Part shown: piece by piece, positions 26,742 to 35,235 of the stretch
Position numbering within the stretch: position 1 is the first letter of the stretch
Layout of the letters: the number at the start of each line of letters is the position of its first letter
DNA from: Rhizobiales bacterium IMCC20636
GTDB taxonomy: Bacteria; Pseudomonadota; Alphaproteobacteria; Rhizobiales; GCA-2746425
Assembly (NCBI GenBank): GCA_016865015.1
Contig: CP018226.1
Location: 1,581,001-1,645,000, forward strand
Direction: 5' to 3'
DNA: 64,000 nt
The notes under the pieces: model-generated
Databases searched by the model: none
What the model saw: the letters and a program-made list of their open reading frames with translations, nothing else
Told to the model about the DNA's origin: nothing
Position numbers and translations under genes: made by a program

Positions 26742-27239
26742 ATGAAACTGAAAACCGTCCTGCCGCTCGATGCGGCGGCTCATATTGTTGACACGGCGCT
26801 GTCTATCGGCAGGGAAAAGGACATGCATCCACTGACTGTGGTGGTGCTGGATGTTGGTGGGAAGGTGATTGCCTGTAAAAGTGAAGATGGCTCCGGCACG
26901 TTGCGCTTTGGCATTGCTCTTGGCAAAGCCAACGGGGCTTTGGGGATGGGTATTTCCAGTCGGTTGATCAGAGATCGGTTGTCACAACGCATAGCCTTTC
27001 AAAGTGCGCTGGCAACGGCGGCAGACGGAAAGTTCATTCCGGTGCCTGGCGGCGTTCTGATTGAAGATGCTGAAGGCTACACAATTGGTGCCGTGGGCAT
27101 CAGCGGAGACACGTCTGAAAAAGATGAGTATTGCGCCATCGAGGCGATTCACAGGGCGGGCTTTGCCTCAGAGCCGGTAGCTGTCGACCCGGATTGGACA
27201 CGGTCCTATTTGTCTGATGTCGAGAAGGAGGGCGGTTAG
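26742..27239 (+). CDS. GlcG/HbpS-like heme-binding family protein
   Basis: 165 residues from ATG 26742, two bases after the DctM stop; the same frame is open to 26586 but overlaps dctM. It has the DUF336/HbpS core: HPLTVVVLDVGGKVIACKSEDGSG, LGKANGALGMGISSRLI, PVPGGVLIEDAEGYTIGAVGISGDTSEKDEYCAIEAI. GlcG-like proteins often sit in carboxylate catabolism operons, and some bind heme or corrinoids. No signal peptide. Its presence at the end of dctPQM supports a hydroxy-acid-type substrate, but its biochemical role is not established. Confidence 0.85.
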   Translation: MKLKTVLPLDAAAHIVDTALSIGREKDMHPLTVVVLDVGGKVIACKSEDGSGTLRFGIALGKANGALGMGISSRLIRDRLSQRIAFQSALATAADGKFIPVPGGVLIEDAEGYTIGAVGISGDTSEKDEYCAIEAIHRAGFASEPVAVDPDWTRSYLSDVEKEGG

Positions 27240-27249
27240 TATCACTGCC

Positions 27250-27879
27250 TTACAATTCGAAACGCTGATCAAAGAAACGCTTGTTGGTTTGCAGCGCGGG
27301 CTTGTCCCTGTCTTCCGGGTTCAGCAGCTTGAAGGTTGGTTTCCCCTCAAACTGAACTGGCAAAATCATAACCCGAATGAATGCCGTTGTATCAGCTTCC
27401 TGCGCCGTTGCCTGGGCTGGCGAGTTGGCGTCTTCAAACCATGCCTGACCCGGTTGCATGATCTCTGTATGGTGTTCGGATTTAAGCTCAAGCGCACCAC
27501 AGGTCAGATATCTGATGCCGGGGCCGGGATGCATGTGCCAATAGGCGCGGGCTCTGGCCGGAAAGGTAACCCGATCCAACCGCAAAATGGCAGGGGAAGC
27601 ATCAAGTGACAGTTCTTGGCTCAACACCAATTCCGATTGTTCGGGATCGTTTGAACTCGTGTCTGATTCACCAATCTCAAATCTTATGAATGTAACAGGT
27701 GTGGTGGCGCTGATACTCTCATCGGGAGCAACATAATTTCCTTCGCCTGCCGAAATCACGCGCTCGCCAATGGCAAGGCTGCCACGCTCTACCCAAACCG
27801 CCTGATGACACTTCGGAGATTCTAATTGATCATGCGGTGCGAGAGAACAGCGGAAGAGAGATATGAAGAGTTTGGCCAT
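27250..27879 (-). CDS. Bicupin-like protein
   Basis: About 209 residues from ATG 27879 (MAKLFISLFRCSLAPHDQ), chosen because it follows the divergent gene's promoter; the frame is open to 27969, which would overlap that gene. Two beta-barrel halves are suggested: residues about 10-85 (HQAVWVERGSLAIGERVISAGEGNYVAPDE) and about 110-190 with YWHMHPGPGIRYLTCGALEL and MQPGQAWFEDANSPAQ. Only the second has an H-x-H metal site. Function unknown. It is convergent with the GlcG-like gene, 10 bp apart, and may be regulated with the TRAP cluster. Confidence 0.75.
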   Translation of the reverse strand: MAKLFISLFRCSLAPHDQLESPKCHQAVWVERGSLAIGERVISAGEGNYVAPDESISATTPVTFIRFEIGESDTSSNDPEQSELVLSQELSLDASPAILRLDRVTFPARARAYWHMHPGPGIRYLTCGALELKSEHHTEIMQPGQAWFEDANSPAQATAQEADTTAFIRVMILPVQFEGKPTFKLLNPEDRDKPALQTNKRFFDQRFEL

Positions 27880-27932
27880 TGCCAGATTTCCAATGCGAGT
27901 GCTGTTATTGATAACGGATGCCGGGTGAGAGA

Positions 27933-29375
27933 ATGAAAGCGGAGACTGCAGAGGCTGGCGGGCAAACACCCCGGATCAGTGCCGTTACAGCGATGGTACT
28001 GGCGGTCCTGTCATTGTCAACGCTGGCACACGAATTTCTGGATTCGACCACCGGGTTGATACTTGCGAGATGGGCGTTTCTTGCCTTGTGCCTTTGCGTG
28101 GTTACGCATTTCTCGGTCCGGGAATGGGTGCTTACACTTCTGGCTTTGGCTCTCGCAGCCGGGCTGGTGGTGCAAAATCATGATTTTCCGACACTTCTGA
28201 TTGCGCTCGACAGAGCTGCGTTTTTTGCAGCCTTCATCTATCTGGTAACCCTGCTGAAGGAGGCCGCACAGCGTTCGGAATCCGTCCTGGAGCTGGGGCT
28301 CTACACGACCCGCCAACCGCGTGGCCGACGCTATTATGGATTGGCTATTGGCGGTCACTTCATGGGCGTGCTGCTCAACTTTGGCGCGGTCAGCCTTCTG
28401 ACTCCGATGATTCAGCGTGGTGCCAGAACAGCCAGTAACGATCCTCAGGCGATCCGACGTGCCGAACAACAGCAAATCTCGGCATTGCTGCGCGGTTTTT
28501 CCTGGATGATCATGTGGTCGCCAACCGCATTGACCCAAGCGGTCCTGTTCACAACTTTTCCATCCATTGATCACTCTGTCACAATCGTTCTGGGCATCAG
28601 TGCGGCGATCATCATGATCCTGATCGGGCGCTTTGAAGATCGACTGCGCTGGCGCCATGTTCAGCTTCCACCAGTCGCGCAGACACAGGCGCTGCCGGTG
28701 CAATCGGTATTCCGCTTCGGGATCATCTGTGCCTTGCTGATTGGACTGACCTATTGCGTTTTTCTGCTTACCGATGTGTCGGCTGCGATCGCCCTTATGC
28801 TGGTTGCGCCGGTGATGATGGTGGCCTGGATTTTCGAACAACAGCTCAAGACCGGGGTCAGGAACGTTGTCACTTCAACGATTGCCAATGTGTGGGGCAT
28901 TCTATCCCAATCCTCGATCAATATGGGCCGGAGCGCCTTCATGCTCGGGGCTGCCGGGTTTATCGGCGAGGCTGCAGCCAAACTGGCACCTGTCGGACTT
29001 GTTGCGCAGTCGCTTGAGCGTGTGGATATGCCGGATTGGCTGTTCCTGATGGCCTTGCCCGTCCTGATCAGTCTGGCTGGCCAGATTGCCCTGTCGCCCA
29101 TATTGATCGTGGTCTTTCTGAGCGCCATCATCAACGCATTGCCGGTGTTGCCGGCAGACCCGAATCTGATTGTGTTTGCATTGGGTGCAGGCTGGGCGAT
29201 GAGCATGACAGCTTCGCCGAACGCATCCGCAACCTTGCTGGTTTCGAGCGTCACGGGTATTGCGCCAACGACGCTGACCTGGCGGTGGAATGGGGTCTAT
29301 GCACTGATGTGCTATGCGACGTTTTCGGCCATGTTCATTGTTCTTGCACAGTGGTTTCCAGGGCCTGCTGGATAG
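27933..29375 (+). CDS. Unassigned polytopic membrane protein
   Basis: About 480 residues from ATG 27933 (alternative ATG 27918). Roughly twelve hydrophobic segments in two halves, each with a long Arg-containing cytosolic loop: RRYYGLAIGGHFMGVLLNFG and RTASNDPQAIRRAEQQQ in the first, FEDRLRWRHVQLPP between halves. Repeated helix-breaking stretches (FGAVSLLTPM, WSPTALTQAV, SMTASPNASATLLVSS) resemble re-entrant loops of ion-transporter-superfamily permeases such as CitM and ArsB, but I cannot place it in a named family. Divergent from the bicupin gene with about 53 bp between starts, so they may share control. Confidence 0.75.
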   Translation: MKAETAEAGGQTPRISAVTAMVLAVLSLSTLAHEFLDSTTGLILARWAFLALCLCVVTHFSVREWVLTLLALALAAGLVVQNHDFPTLLIALDRAAFFAAFIYLVTLLKEAAQRSESVLELGLYTTRQPRGRRYYGLAIGGHFMGVLLNFGAVSLLTPMIQRGARTASNDPQAIRRAEQQQISALLRGFSWMIMWSPTALTQAVLFTTFPSIDHSVTIVLGISAAIIMILIGRFEDRLRWRHVQLPPVAQTQALPVQSVFRFGIICALLIGLTYCVFLLTDVSAAIALMLVAPVMMVAWIFEQQLKTGVRNVVTSTIANVWGILSQSSINMGRSAFMLGAAGFIGEAAAKLAPVGLVAQSLERVDMPDWLFLMALPVLISLAGQIALSPILIVVFLSAIINALPVLPADPNLIVFALGAGWAMSMTASPNASATLLVSSVTGIAPTTLTWRWNGVYALMCYATFSAMFIVLAQWFPGPAG

Positions 29376-29435
29376 GGACAATTCCAATGCATCTGGTGCT
29401 TAATTCGTGTCAATTCACGGATTCAAATCAGAAAT

Positions 29436-30314
29436 CTAGCGCGTTTTCTTCAGAAAGAAGATGATGCAGACAATCAGGCTTGCGACCATCCAGGCTTCCG
29501 GTGCCACCACTTCTCCAAGCACAATTTGGGACAGTACCAAAGTCACAAATATCTGGAGCAGTTGAGTTTGCCCGACAAGTGCTACCCCGCCAAGGGCGAG
29601 GCCTGCATTCCAGAAAACAAAGCCAATGAACATGGAGAACAGGCTGACATAGGTAAAGCCAATCCAGGCTGACATGGAAATGCTGCCGATGGATTCGGGA
29701 AAACTCAACAGGCTGCCGAGGATCGAAAAAGGCAGACATAACAGCAGTCCACGGCTGATGACTTCCCAGCCGGGCATTGCGCGGGATAACCGGCCGGAGA
29801 TTGCATAGCCAAACGAGGCAAAAAGTGCTGCGACGAACAGCCAGGCGTCTCCCGCTCCCAAACCGGTTGCGCCATCCCTGAGAGCAAATCCGACGACCAG
29901 CCCGCATCCGATCAGGCTTAACATCCAGAACCAGATGCCGGGTCGTTCCCTGTTGATAAAGGAAGAGAACAGCGCGGTTGTGATCGGCAGAATTCCCAGA
30001 ACTATGCCGCCATGTGAGGCGGGGACTGTGGTCATCGCCAGTGCCATAAAAAACGGAAATCCAATCACCAGACACAGGGCCGCAACAAAAAGCGGAAGGA
30101 AATCTGCCCTGACGAATGGTTTGCGGCCCATGATCAAAAGTAGAATCAGCGCGCATCCTGCCGCAACAACTGCCCGGCCGTAAGTGACAAAGGCCGGAGA
30201 CATATCTGCAACGGCCAGGCTGGTAAACGGCAGCGTGCCGCCAAAGAAGATAACGCCGACCAGACCGAGCAGAAGCCCGAGGCCAGTTTTTTCGGCGGAC
30301 ATTGGCATGGACAT
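29436..30314 (-). CDS. EamA/DMT-family transporter
   Basis: 292 residues with ten membrane segments arranged as two EamA repeats (about 10-145 and 155-290). Repeat landmarks are ITTALFSSFINRERPGIWFWM after helix 4 and VGQTQLLQIFVTLVLSQIVLGE near the end. Probably exports a small metabolite or amino acid. Substrate is not predictable. ATG 30314 or ATG 30302 could start it. Divergent from the TerB-DnaJ gene by about 45 bp. Confidence 0.9.
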   Translation of the reverse strand: MSMPMSAEKTGLGLLLGLVGVIFFGGTLPFTSLAVADMSPAFVTYGRAVVAAGCALILLLIMGRKPFVRADFLPLFVAALCLVIGFPFFMALAMTTVPASHGGIVLGILPITTALFSSFINRERPGIWFWMLSLIGCGLVVGFALRDGATGLGAGDAWLFVAALFASFGYAISGRLSRAMPGWEVISRGLLLCLPFSILGSLLSFPESIGSISMSAWIGFTYVSLFSMFIGFVFWNAGLALGGVALVGQTQLLQIFVTLVLSQIVLGEVVAPEAWMVASLIVCIIFFLKKTR

Positions 30315-30359
30315 AGGTTGGCCGTTTTCGTTTTGGAAAAAATACTCTAAACGGTGGGT

Positions 30360-31061
30360 ATGAGTATTTTTCGAACACTACAAGAGTGGCTGGAGAGCAG
30401 TGTCGACGCTGGCGGTGCTTTTCTGGACCGCATCACAAAGGCGATCGCGGATCTGACTGACCCGAAGGCGCGGCGGCAGGCAACGTTTTCCATTGCCATG
30501 ATCGCCTTGTCTGCAAAAATGGCAAAAGCTGACGGCATTGTCACATTGGATGAAATCCATGCGTTTCGTGATCTGTTTGAAATACCTCAAGCGGAACGAA
30601 CCAATGTCGCGCGCCTGTTTGACCTTGCCAAACAGGATACAGCCGGCTTTGAGGCCTATGCTGCGCGTATCGCGCGCTTATATGGTGATGATCTGCAAAC
30701 TCTGGAAGATATCATGGACGGCCTGTTTCACATCGCCAAGGCCGATGGTGTTCTGCATGAAAGAGAACGGGCGTTTCTGCAGCAGGTTTCCGGTATTTTT
30801 GGATTCAGCGATTCCGCCTATGAGGCGATTGAGCTGCGCCATATTGATCATGGAGATGCTGATCCTTATCAGGTGCTGGGTGTGTCGCCTGATATGGACC
30901 TGCAAGAGATCAAACGGGTCTATCGCGCCAAGGTCTCCGAATTTCATCCCGATCGCATGATCGCGCGCGGTGTGCCCCCGGAATTCATTTCCATTGCAAA
31001 TGACAGAATGGCGTCTATCAATCAGGCTTGGGAGCAGATTGGCCGGATGAAGCGTTCATGA
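30360..31061 (+). CDS. TerB-like/DnaJ-domain protein (DjlA-like)
   Basis: 233 residues from ATG 30360 (GTG 30354 is possible). The central TerB-like helical domain spans about 40-150 (ALSAKMAKADGIVTLDEIHAFRDLF; AKADGVLHERERAFLQQV), with the duplicated AKADG metal-site motif. The C-terminal J domain, about 170-230, is DPYQVLGVSPDMDLQEIKRVYRAKVSEFHPDRMIARG with the HPD tripeptide that stimulates DnaK. Unlike E. coli DjlA it has no clear N-terminal membrane anchor. Probably a DnaK co-chaperone for envelope or stress functions. Its stop overlaps the amidase start (ATGA). Confidence 0.88.
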   Translation: MSIFRTLQEWLESSVDAGGAFLDRITKAIADLTDPKARRQATFSIAMIALSAKMAKADGIVTLDEIHAFRDLFEIPQAERTNVARLFDLAKQDTAGFEAYAARIARLYGDDLQTLEDIMDGLFHIAKADGVLHERERAFLQQVSGIFGFSDSAYEAIELRHIDHGDADPYQVLGVSPDMDLQEIKRVYRAKVSEFHPDRMIARGVPPEFISIANDRMASINQAWEQIGRMKRS

Positions 31062-31828
31062 GTGTGCCAGTGCTGTCTTCGGCTGACTATAAAGCAGCGA
31101 TGCTTGCACCGTCGCCAAATTTTGGACCAAGGCCGGACGATCAACCGGTTGAGTTACTGATCTTGCACTATACGGGTATGCCCGATGACAATCAGGCTCT
31201 GTCCTGGTTGCAAAATCCTCAATCCCAGGTTTCCAGCCATTATTTCGTCCACCAGAATGGGGAAATTCTTCAACTGGTTCCAGAGAAGGATCGTGCGTGG
31301 CACGCTGGCGTTTCAAGCTGGCAGGGGATCAATGATATCAATTCGTGTTCAATTGGCATCGAGATTGCCAACCCCGGGCACGATTATGGTTACCAAGCAT
31401 TTCCCGATGTGCAGATTGAGGCGTTGAAAGGCCTTTGTCAGGAAATTATAGATCGCCACGCCATCAGGGCGGAACATGTGCTGGCGCATTCTGACATTGC
31501 TCCAGAGCGCAAGGATGATCCGGGCGAATTGTTTCCCTGGGCCTATCTCGCCAAAAACAGGATTGGACATTGGGTTGCGCCCCGACCGCTTGGGGACGGG
31601 CGGTTTTTTCAACTTGGGGATCAAGGCGAACCTGTGGCTGCATTACAGGCGATGTTTCAGCTCTATGGCTATGGATGTCCTCAGAGCGGGCAATATTGCG
31701 AGTTAACGCGCGCGGTAGTTCGCGCGTTTCAGCGGCATTTCAGGCCTGAACTGGTTGATGGAATTGCGGATCAATCTACAATCGCCACACTCCATCAGTT
31801 GCTGTCATCCCTTCAGACGCAGGTATAA
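31058..31828 (+). CDS. N-acetylmuramoyl-L-alanine amidase (AmiD/AmpD-like) with PG-binding domain
   Basis: 256 residues from ATG 31058. The amidase_2 domain (about 25-175) shows zinc ligands in LLILHYTGMP and LAHSDIAPERKDDPG, and the substrate segment DRAWHAGVSSWQGINDINSCSIGIEI. A PG_binding_1 domain follows at about 185-250 (LGDQGEPVAALQAMFQLYGYG; TRAVVRAFQRHFRPELVDG). No signal peptide is seen, so it may recycle anhydromuropeptides in the cytosol as AmpD does, although the PG-binding domain is more typical of AmiD-like periplasmic enzymes. Coupled to the DjlA-like gene by ATGA. Confidence 0.9.
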   Translation: MSVPVLSSADYKAAMLAPSPNFGPRPDDQPVELLILHYTGMPDDNQALSWLQNPQSQVSSHYFVHQNGEILQLVPEKDRAWHAGVSSWQGINDINSCSIGIEIANPGHDYGYQAFPDVQIEALKGLCQEIIDRHAIRAEHVLAHSDIAPERKDDPGELFPWAYLAKNRIGHWVAPRPLGDGRFFQLGDQGEPVAALQAMFQLYGYGCPQSGQYCELTRAVVRAFQRHFRPELVDGIADQSTIATLHQLLSSLQTQV

Positions 31829-31858
31829 GGCCGTCTGCTGTGACTCTGAGCCTCAGAG

Positions 31859-32302
31859 TCAGGCGGTGCGGTCAAATGGCTGGCGCTCTTCGGTGTCGGT
31901 CACCTTGGTATCCAGCGATGATTTACTATCGTGGTAGGCTGCGCGCAATTTCAGAATGATGTCTTCCGGCACCTGGCGAACGACATCCCCGTCATCAGAA
32001 TTGATTGCCTTGAAGACCAGTGTCTCTGTTTCCGGTTCCACTTCGAAGAGACGATCCAACTGCGGATTGATTGATGCAATTCGGGAGCTTTTTTCCTGAC
32101 CGACGGAATCGCGGTCAGCCTTGGCCTCAGCTTTGTCATCCCGGCGCTCGGATGCCTTGTCAGATGCCGTTTCAGCCGGGACGCTTTTGGGTCGCGAAGT
32201 TTCAGTTGCGACCGGTGGCACACTTTCACGCGCCGGTGCCGTGGCTGGCTTTGTCACCGCAAGGGGAGGCGGTGCGCCAGCGATATTTGATGAGATGTCC
32301 AT
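31859..32302 (-). CDS. FlaG-like flagellar protein
   Basis: 147 residues from ATG 32302. The first 85 residues are low-complexity Ala/Pro/Lys/Glu. The C-terminal part (LVFKAINSDDGDVVRQVPEDIILKL) matches the FlaG pattern of a charged strand followed by VxRQxPxEE, as found in FlaG near filament genes. Its position at the edge of the flagellar locus agrees. FlaG is linked to filament length in other bacteria; here that is inference from a short match. It is the outermost minus-strand gene, separated from the flgN-like gene by a MITE copy. Confidence 0.6.
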   Translation of the reverse strand: MDISSNIAGAPPPLAVTKPATAPARESVPPVATETSRPKSVPAETASDKASERRDDKAEAKADRDSVGQEKSSRIASINPQLDRLFEVEPETETLVFKAINSDDGDVVRQVPEDIILKLRAAYHDSKSSLDTKVTDTEERQPFDRTA

Positions 32303-32465
32303 GATCGGACCCTCCATGGGTTGGTTTCTTCCAAATTTGCGAGAGCGCTTCTGACACTCCGCCACTGGGAAACATACACAGGGAGTTTTAGGATTTAGTC
32401 GTCAATGTCTTTACGATTTGCTCGGTTCCGGTAATAATTTGGAAACAGATTGACATCAACGTTTA

Positions 32466-32726
32466 GAGCTTTTCTCCTCTATACGGAATCATTTGATGCC
32501 CCGAAACAGCTCATCCAGCCAGGCAGTCAGTACAGCGCGATGCGGTGCATCGGGCAAGCTGGCTAACGCCGCTGGTGGGCTGTTCCGGGGCGCCGAAGGC
32601 CGGATTTGCGCGCTCGCTGGGCATCGTTACAGCCCACTTGTGGTCGTAAAGACCACCGCGTGGCCCGCGCCTTGCCAGCAAACGCGCAAACCCGGTCAAA
32701 TGCTTCCGTATAAAGGAAAAAGACTC
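32466..32726 (+). mobile_element. MITE-like element, copy 1 (261 bp)
   Basis: Non-coding 261-bp element flanked by TA at 32464-32465 and 32727-32728. Left end GAGCTTTTCTCCTCTATACG and right end (reverse complement) GAGTCTTTTTCCTTTATACG are terminal inverted repeats with mismatches. Same length and orientation as copy 2, and by hand alignment roughly nine in ten bases agree. TA duplication and ends fit an IS630/Tc1-mariner-mobilised MITE; no transposase is in the window. Its right terminal base supplies the G of the TAG stop of the flgN-like gene. Confidence 0.88.
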
Positions 32727-33121
32727 TAGTAGCCTTTGTCGACTGCGATGCCACGTCTGGCCGGAAGTGGCCCGGTTGGCTTCATGCCGTTTGACCCGTA
32801 GGAATTTGCCGAACGCGGTCCGTTGACCACATCTGCAACACGCTTGATAATGCCACTGCTGATATCGCGCGCCATTGCAAGTGCTGACATGTTGTCGGTC
32901 AACAGGCGGTTGAGGTCTTCAAACGCATCTGCCAGTCCCGATTTGGATTGCTCGTCAAGCTGACTGACCTGGTAATGAAAGTCTGAAATTAGCTCGTTCT
33001 TTTCAGCCTGCAGCCCAAATGTTCCATCGAAATCTCCGGATCGAACCAGTTTTGTTTCTTGATCCAGCACGGCGCTCAACTTGCCAATCAGAGGCGAAAT
33101 GTCATTGTTGTGTGTGGTCAT
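32726..33121 (-). CDS. FlgN-like flagellar chaperone candidate
   Basis: 131 residues, cytosolic, mostly helical: ISPLIGKLSAVLDQETKLVRSGDFDGTFGLQAEKNELISDFHYQVSQL is the heptad-like, charged opening of FlgN/FlaF-type type III chaperones. The C-terminal 30 residues are Pro/Arg/Gly-rich. ATGA overlap with flgJ and the flgI-flgJ operon support a role in hook-associated protein export. The stop codon TAG is created at the junction with MITE copy 1 (TA target plus the element's terminal base), so the original 3' end may have been altered. Assignment to FlgN rests on position and length more than on motifs. Confidence 0.65.
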   Translation of the reverse strand: MTTHNNDISPLIGKLSAVLDQETKLVRSGDFDGTFGLQAEKNELISDFHYQVSQLDEQSKSGLADAFEDLNRLLTDNMSALAMARDISSGIIKRVADVVNGPRSANSYGSNGMKPTGPLPARRGIAVDKGY

Positions 33122-33414
33122 TGGTTGGCCTGCTCCTGAAGTTGCAGCAATTCGGTGTAAATCTGGTCGGCGATGCCGATGCCGCCATTTTCCGAAATGG
33201 CCTTGGCAAACTGTTCCACCTGCATACTGCGCCAGGTGTCTGCCCCCTGACCTGAGAATTCATCATCTTCTCCAAGTCCTTCAAATGCTGAAGCGAGCAT
33301 GACGTTCAGAAAAACGGCCTCAAACTCTTCTGCTTTTTGGCGAATGGGATCATAGGCAGCGGGATGGGTCTGGGCTCGTGGTTGCTGGCTCGCCAGTGGG
33401 GTGAGTGCATCCAT
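33118..33414 (-). CDS. flgJ: Rod-binding protein FlgJ (short alphaproteobacterial form)
   Basis: 98 residues containing only the rod-binding domain: AEEFEAVFLNVMLASAFEGL followed by GADTWRSMQVEQFAKAISENGGIGIADQIY. The peptidoglycan-hydrolase domain of the enteric protein is absent, as usual in Alphaproteobacteria. It caps or assembles the rod in the periplasm. ATG shares one base with the flgI stop (TAATG), and its stop overlaps the flgN-like start by ATGA, so the three genes form one translational unit. Confidence 0.9.
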   Translation of the reverse strand: MDALTPLASQQPRAQTHPAAYDPIRQKAEEFEAVFLNVMLASAFEGLGEDDEFSGQGADTWRSMQVEQFAKAISENGGIGIADQIYTELLQLQEQANQ

Positions 33415-34541
33415 TACATAACCTCGATTTCGGCTTGAAGTGCTCCGGCTGCCTTGATTGCCTGCAAAATTGAAATCATATCCCTTGGACCAATCCCCAG
33501 CATATTCAGCCCGTCTACAAGTTCCTGAAGTGAGACTCCTGAACTGATAACTGCCAACTGCGTTTCAACTTCCTCGCTGGAGATTTCGGTGTTTGGAATG
33601 ACCGTCGTTTCTCCCTCGCTGAAGGGGGCTGGTTGGGAGACATCAGCAAATTCACTGACCATGACTGTCAGATTGCCCTGAGCCACGGCGACTGTGGAAA
33701 TCTGCACCTCGCGCCCCATGACAATAACACCGGTGTCTTCATCGATGACGACTTTGGCTGGTAGGTCAGGCTCAATCAGCAATTGTTCAATATCGGTGAT
33801 CAGATCAACAATATTTCCGTTGAACGACTTGGGCAGATAAAGCTGCACGGTTGCCGGGTCTTTTGGTTCGGCAATGGGCTGACCCATCAGATCATTGATG
33901 GCGAGTGCCACACGACGCGCAGTGGTGAAATCCGGATTTCTAAGAGCAATGCGCAGCCGGTCAAGAGTTGCCAATTCAAAGCCAACCTCACGCTCCACCA
34001 GAGCTCCGTTCGAGATGCGCGCAGAGGTAGGTACGCCACGGGTCAGACTGGCTGCATCGCCCTGTACGGAAAATCCGCCGATGGCCAATGATCCTTGAGC
34101 AATGGCGTAAGTTTGTCCGTCGGCTCCCATCATCGGGGTTACCAGCAGAGTCCCGCCTTGCAGGCTTCCAGCATCCCCAAGGGCGCTGACGGTGACATCA
34201 ATTCGGGTTCCAGGGGTTGCGAATGGCGGCAGGTTTGCCGTGACCATCACGGCTGCAACATTTGCAGTGCGCAGCTCTTCGGCAACCGTGTTAACGCCCA
34301 TGCGCTCCAGCATCGACTGCAGACTTTGGCGCGTAAAGGGAGAGTTTGTGAGAGAATCACCTGTGCCATTCAGCCCGACAACCAGACCATAGCCAATCAT
34401 CTGGTTTTCGCGAACACCTTCAAAATCGGCAATATCCTTGATTCGTGATACGGCGCTGGCATGCCCCATCAAAAAGGTCATGCCAATACTAACCATCAGA
34501 ATAGAAAAGATAATTCGTATCCAGAGGCCGGGTGATGGCAT
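33414..34541 (-). CDS. flgI: Flagellar P-ring protein FlgI
   Basis: Periplasmic P-ring subunit of about 375 residues. Signal peptide from ATG 34541 (MPSPGLWIRIIFSILMVSIG) ends near ASAVSRIKDIADFEGVRENQ, the standard FlgI N-terminus. Family landmarks are IGYGLVVGLNGTGDS, TRQSLQSMLERMGVN, VMVTANLPPFATPGTRIDVTVSALGDA and VGIGPRDMISILQAIK-like C-terminus (NMLGIGPRDMISILQAI). The frame is open to 34586. First gene of flgI-flgJ-flgN-like, divergent from fliX, and CtrA-like boxes lie between. Confidence 0.97.
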   Translation of the reverse strand: MPSPGLWIRIIFSILMVSIGMTFLMGHASAVSRIKDIADFEGVRENQMIGYGLVVGLNGTGDSLTNSPFTRQSLQSMLERMGVNTVAEELRTANVAAVMVTANLPPFATPGTRIDVTVSALGDAGSLQGGTLLVTPMMGADGQTYAIAQGSLAIGGFSVQGDAASLTRGVPTSARISNGALVEREVGFELATLDRLRIALRNPDFTTARRVALAINDLMGQPIAEPKDPATVQLYLPKSFNGNIVDLITDIEQLLIEPDLPAKVVIDEDTGVIVMGREVQISTVAVAQGNLTVMVSEFADVSQPAPFSEGETTVIPNTEISSEEVETQLAVISSGVSLQELVDGLNMLGIGPRDMISILQAIKAAGALQAEIEVM

Positions 34542-34608
34542 GGCATGGGAGCAGTATCTATGCCTGATTTTCCAGTTCTGCGCCATAAATGCGATCCATC
34601 AATTATCT

Positions 34609-34623
34609 TTAACACTTGGTTAA
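34609..34623. promoter_or_regulatory. CtrA box, perfect, between flgI and fliX
   Basis: TTAACACTTGGTTAA fits TTAA-N7-TTAA exactly. It lies in the 129-bp divergent gap, 68 bp from the flgI start and 48 bp from the fliX start. In Caulobacter, CtrA controls fliX/flgI at the same place. Confidence 0.75.
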
Positions 34624-34642
34624 GGATAATCGTTAAAAATGC

Positions 34643-34657
34643 TTAACAACTTGCTAA
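34643..34657. promoter_or_regulatory. CtrA-like box near fliX start
   Basis: TTAACAACTTGCTAA fits TTAA-N7-TTAA with one mismatch, centred about 21 bp before the fliX ATG (34671). Together with the perfect box 34 bp away it makes a pair of sites in the divergent promoter. Confidence 0.5.
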
Positions 34658-34670
34658 CAAAGGACCAGTC

Positions 34671-35078
34671 ATGCGTATTGAGGCCTATGGGCACTTAACG
34701 GGATCTGCTCGCGTACGAGCCAAAGCTAAAAGCACAGGTTCGTCCTTTTCACTCGACAGCTCCGAAGATGCTGGTTCTGCCAGCGAAGTTGGTGGGCCCA
34801 TTGCACAACAAAACGTTTCTCTGGGAACGTTGCTCTCCCTGCAATCATCTGACGTTGAAACCATCGAGCGTCGTGCGACAACCAAAGGGCATTCCCTGCT
34901 GAACGAATTGTCACAATTGCAAACGGCGCTTTTGGGCGGCTCTGATGTGCCTGAGCAGTTGATGGCATTGAAGCAACGCCTGCCTGAGTTGCAATTGACC
35001 GGCGACGTCTCTCTCGATCTGATTCTGCGTGAAATCGATTTGCGCATGCGTGTTGAATTGGCAAAGCGTGGACTTTAA
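34671..35078 (+). CDS. fliX: Flagellar assembly protein FliX
   Basis: 135 residues, no signal. Opens MRIEAYGHLTGSARVRAKAK and ends in the helical LPELQLTGDVSLDLILREIDLRMRVELAKRG, the conserved C-terminal core of FliX (class II flagellar regulator). In Caulobacter FliX couples early basal-body assembly to FlbD-dependent transcription. Divergent from flgI as in Caulobacter, which strengthens the call. No flbD gene is seen in this window. Confidence 0.88.
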   Translation: MRIEAYGHLTGSARVRAKAKSTGSSFSLDSSEDAGSASEVGGPIAQQNVSLGTLLSLQSSDVETIERRATTKGHSLLNELSQLQTALLGGSDVPEQLMALKQRLPELQLTGDVSLDLILREIDLRMRVELAKRGL

Positions 35079-35235
35079 GTTGTTTTTGTGTAAGGAATTC
35101 TTCTGAGTAGACCTTTTAAAACAACGGGTTACACGAAATTGCAATTTTACGGGAATGTAATCGTCAATCCTGTTGTCTCAGAAAAGGCCTATGGGTATAG
35201 TCCGGCCAATCGGGGCTAGAATTAAGGTCAAGCGA

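Noticed and set aside
28017-28841. 274-residue minus-strand frame
   Set aside because: Antisense to the polytopic membrane protein; His/Gln/Arg-rich without motifs.
29428-30378. 316-residue minus-strand frame
   Set aside because: Overlaps the EamA transporter, which has clear membrane helices and repeats; this frame does not.
32511-32699. 62-residue minus-strand frame inside MITE copy 1, also open in copy 2 (45864-46052)
   Set aside because: About ten amino-acid changes against roughly twenty base changes between copies shows no purifying selection, and no RBS is evident. Open by chance in GC-rich repeat DNA.
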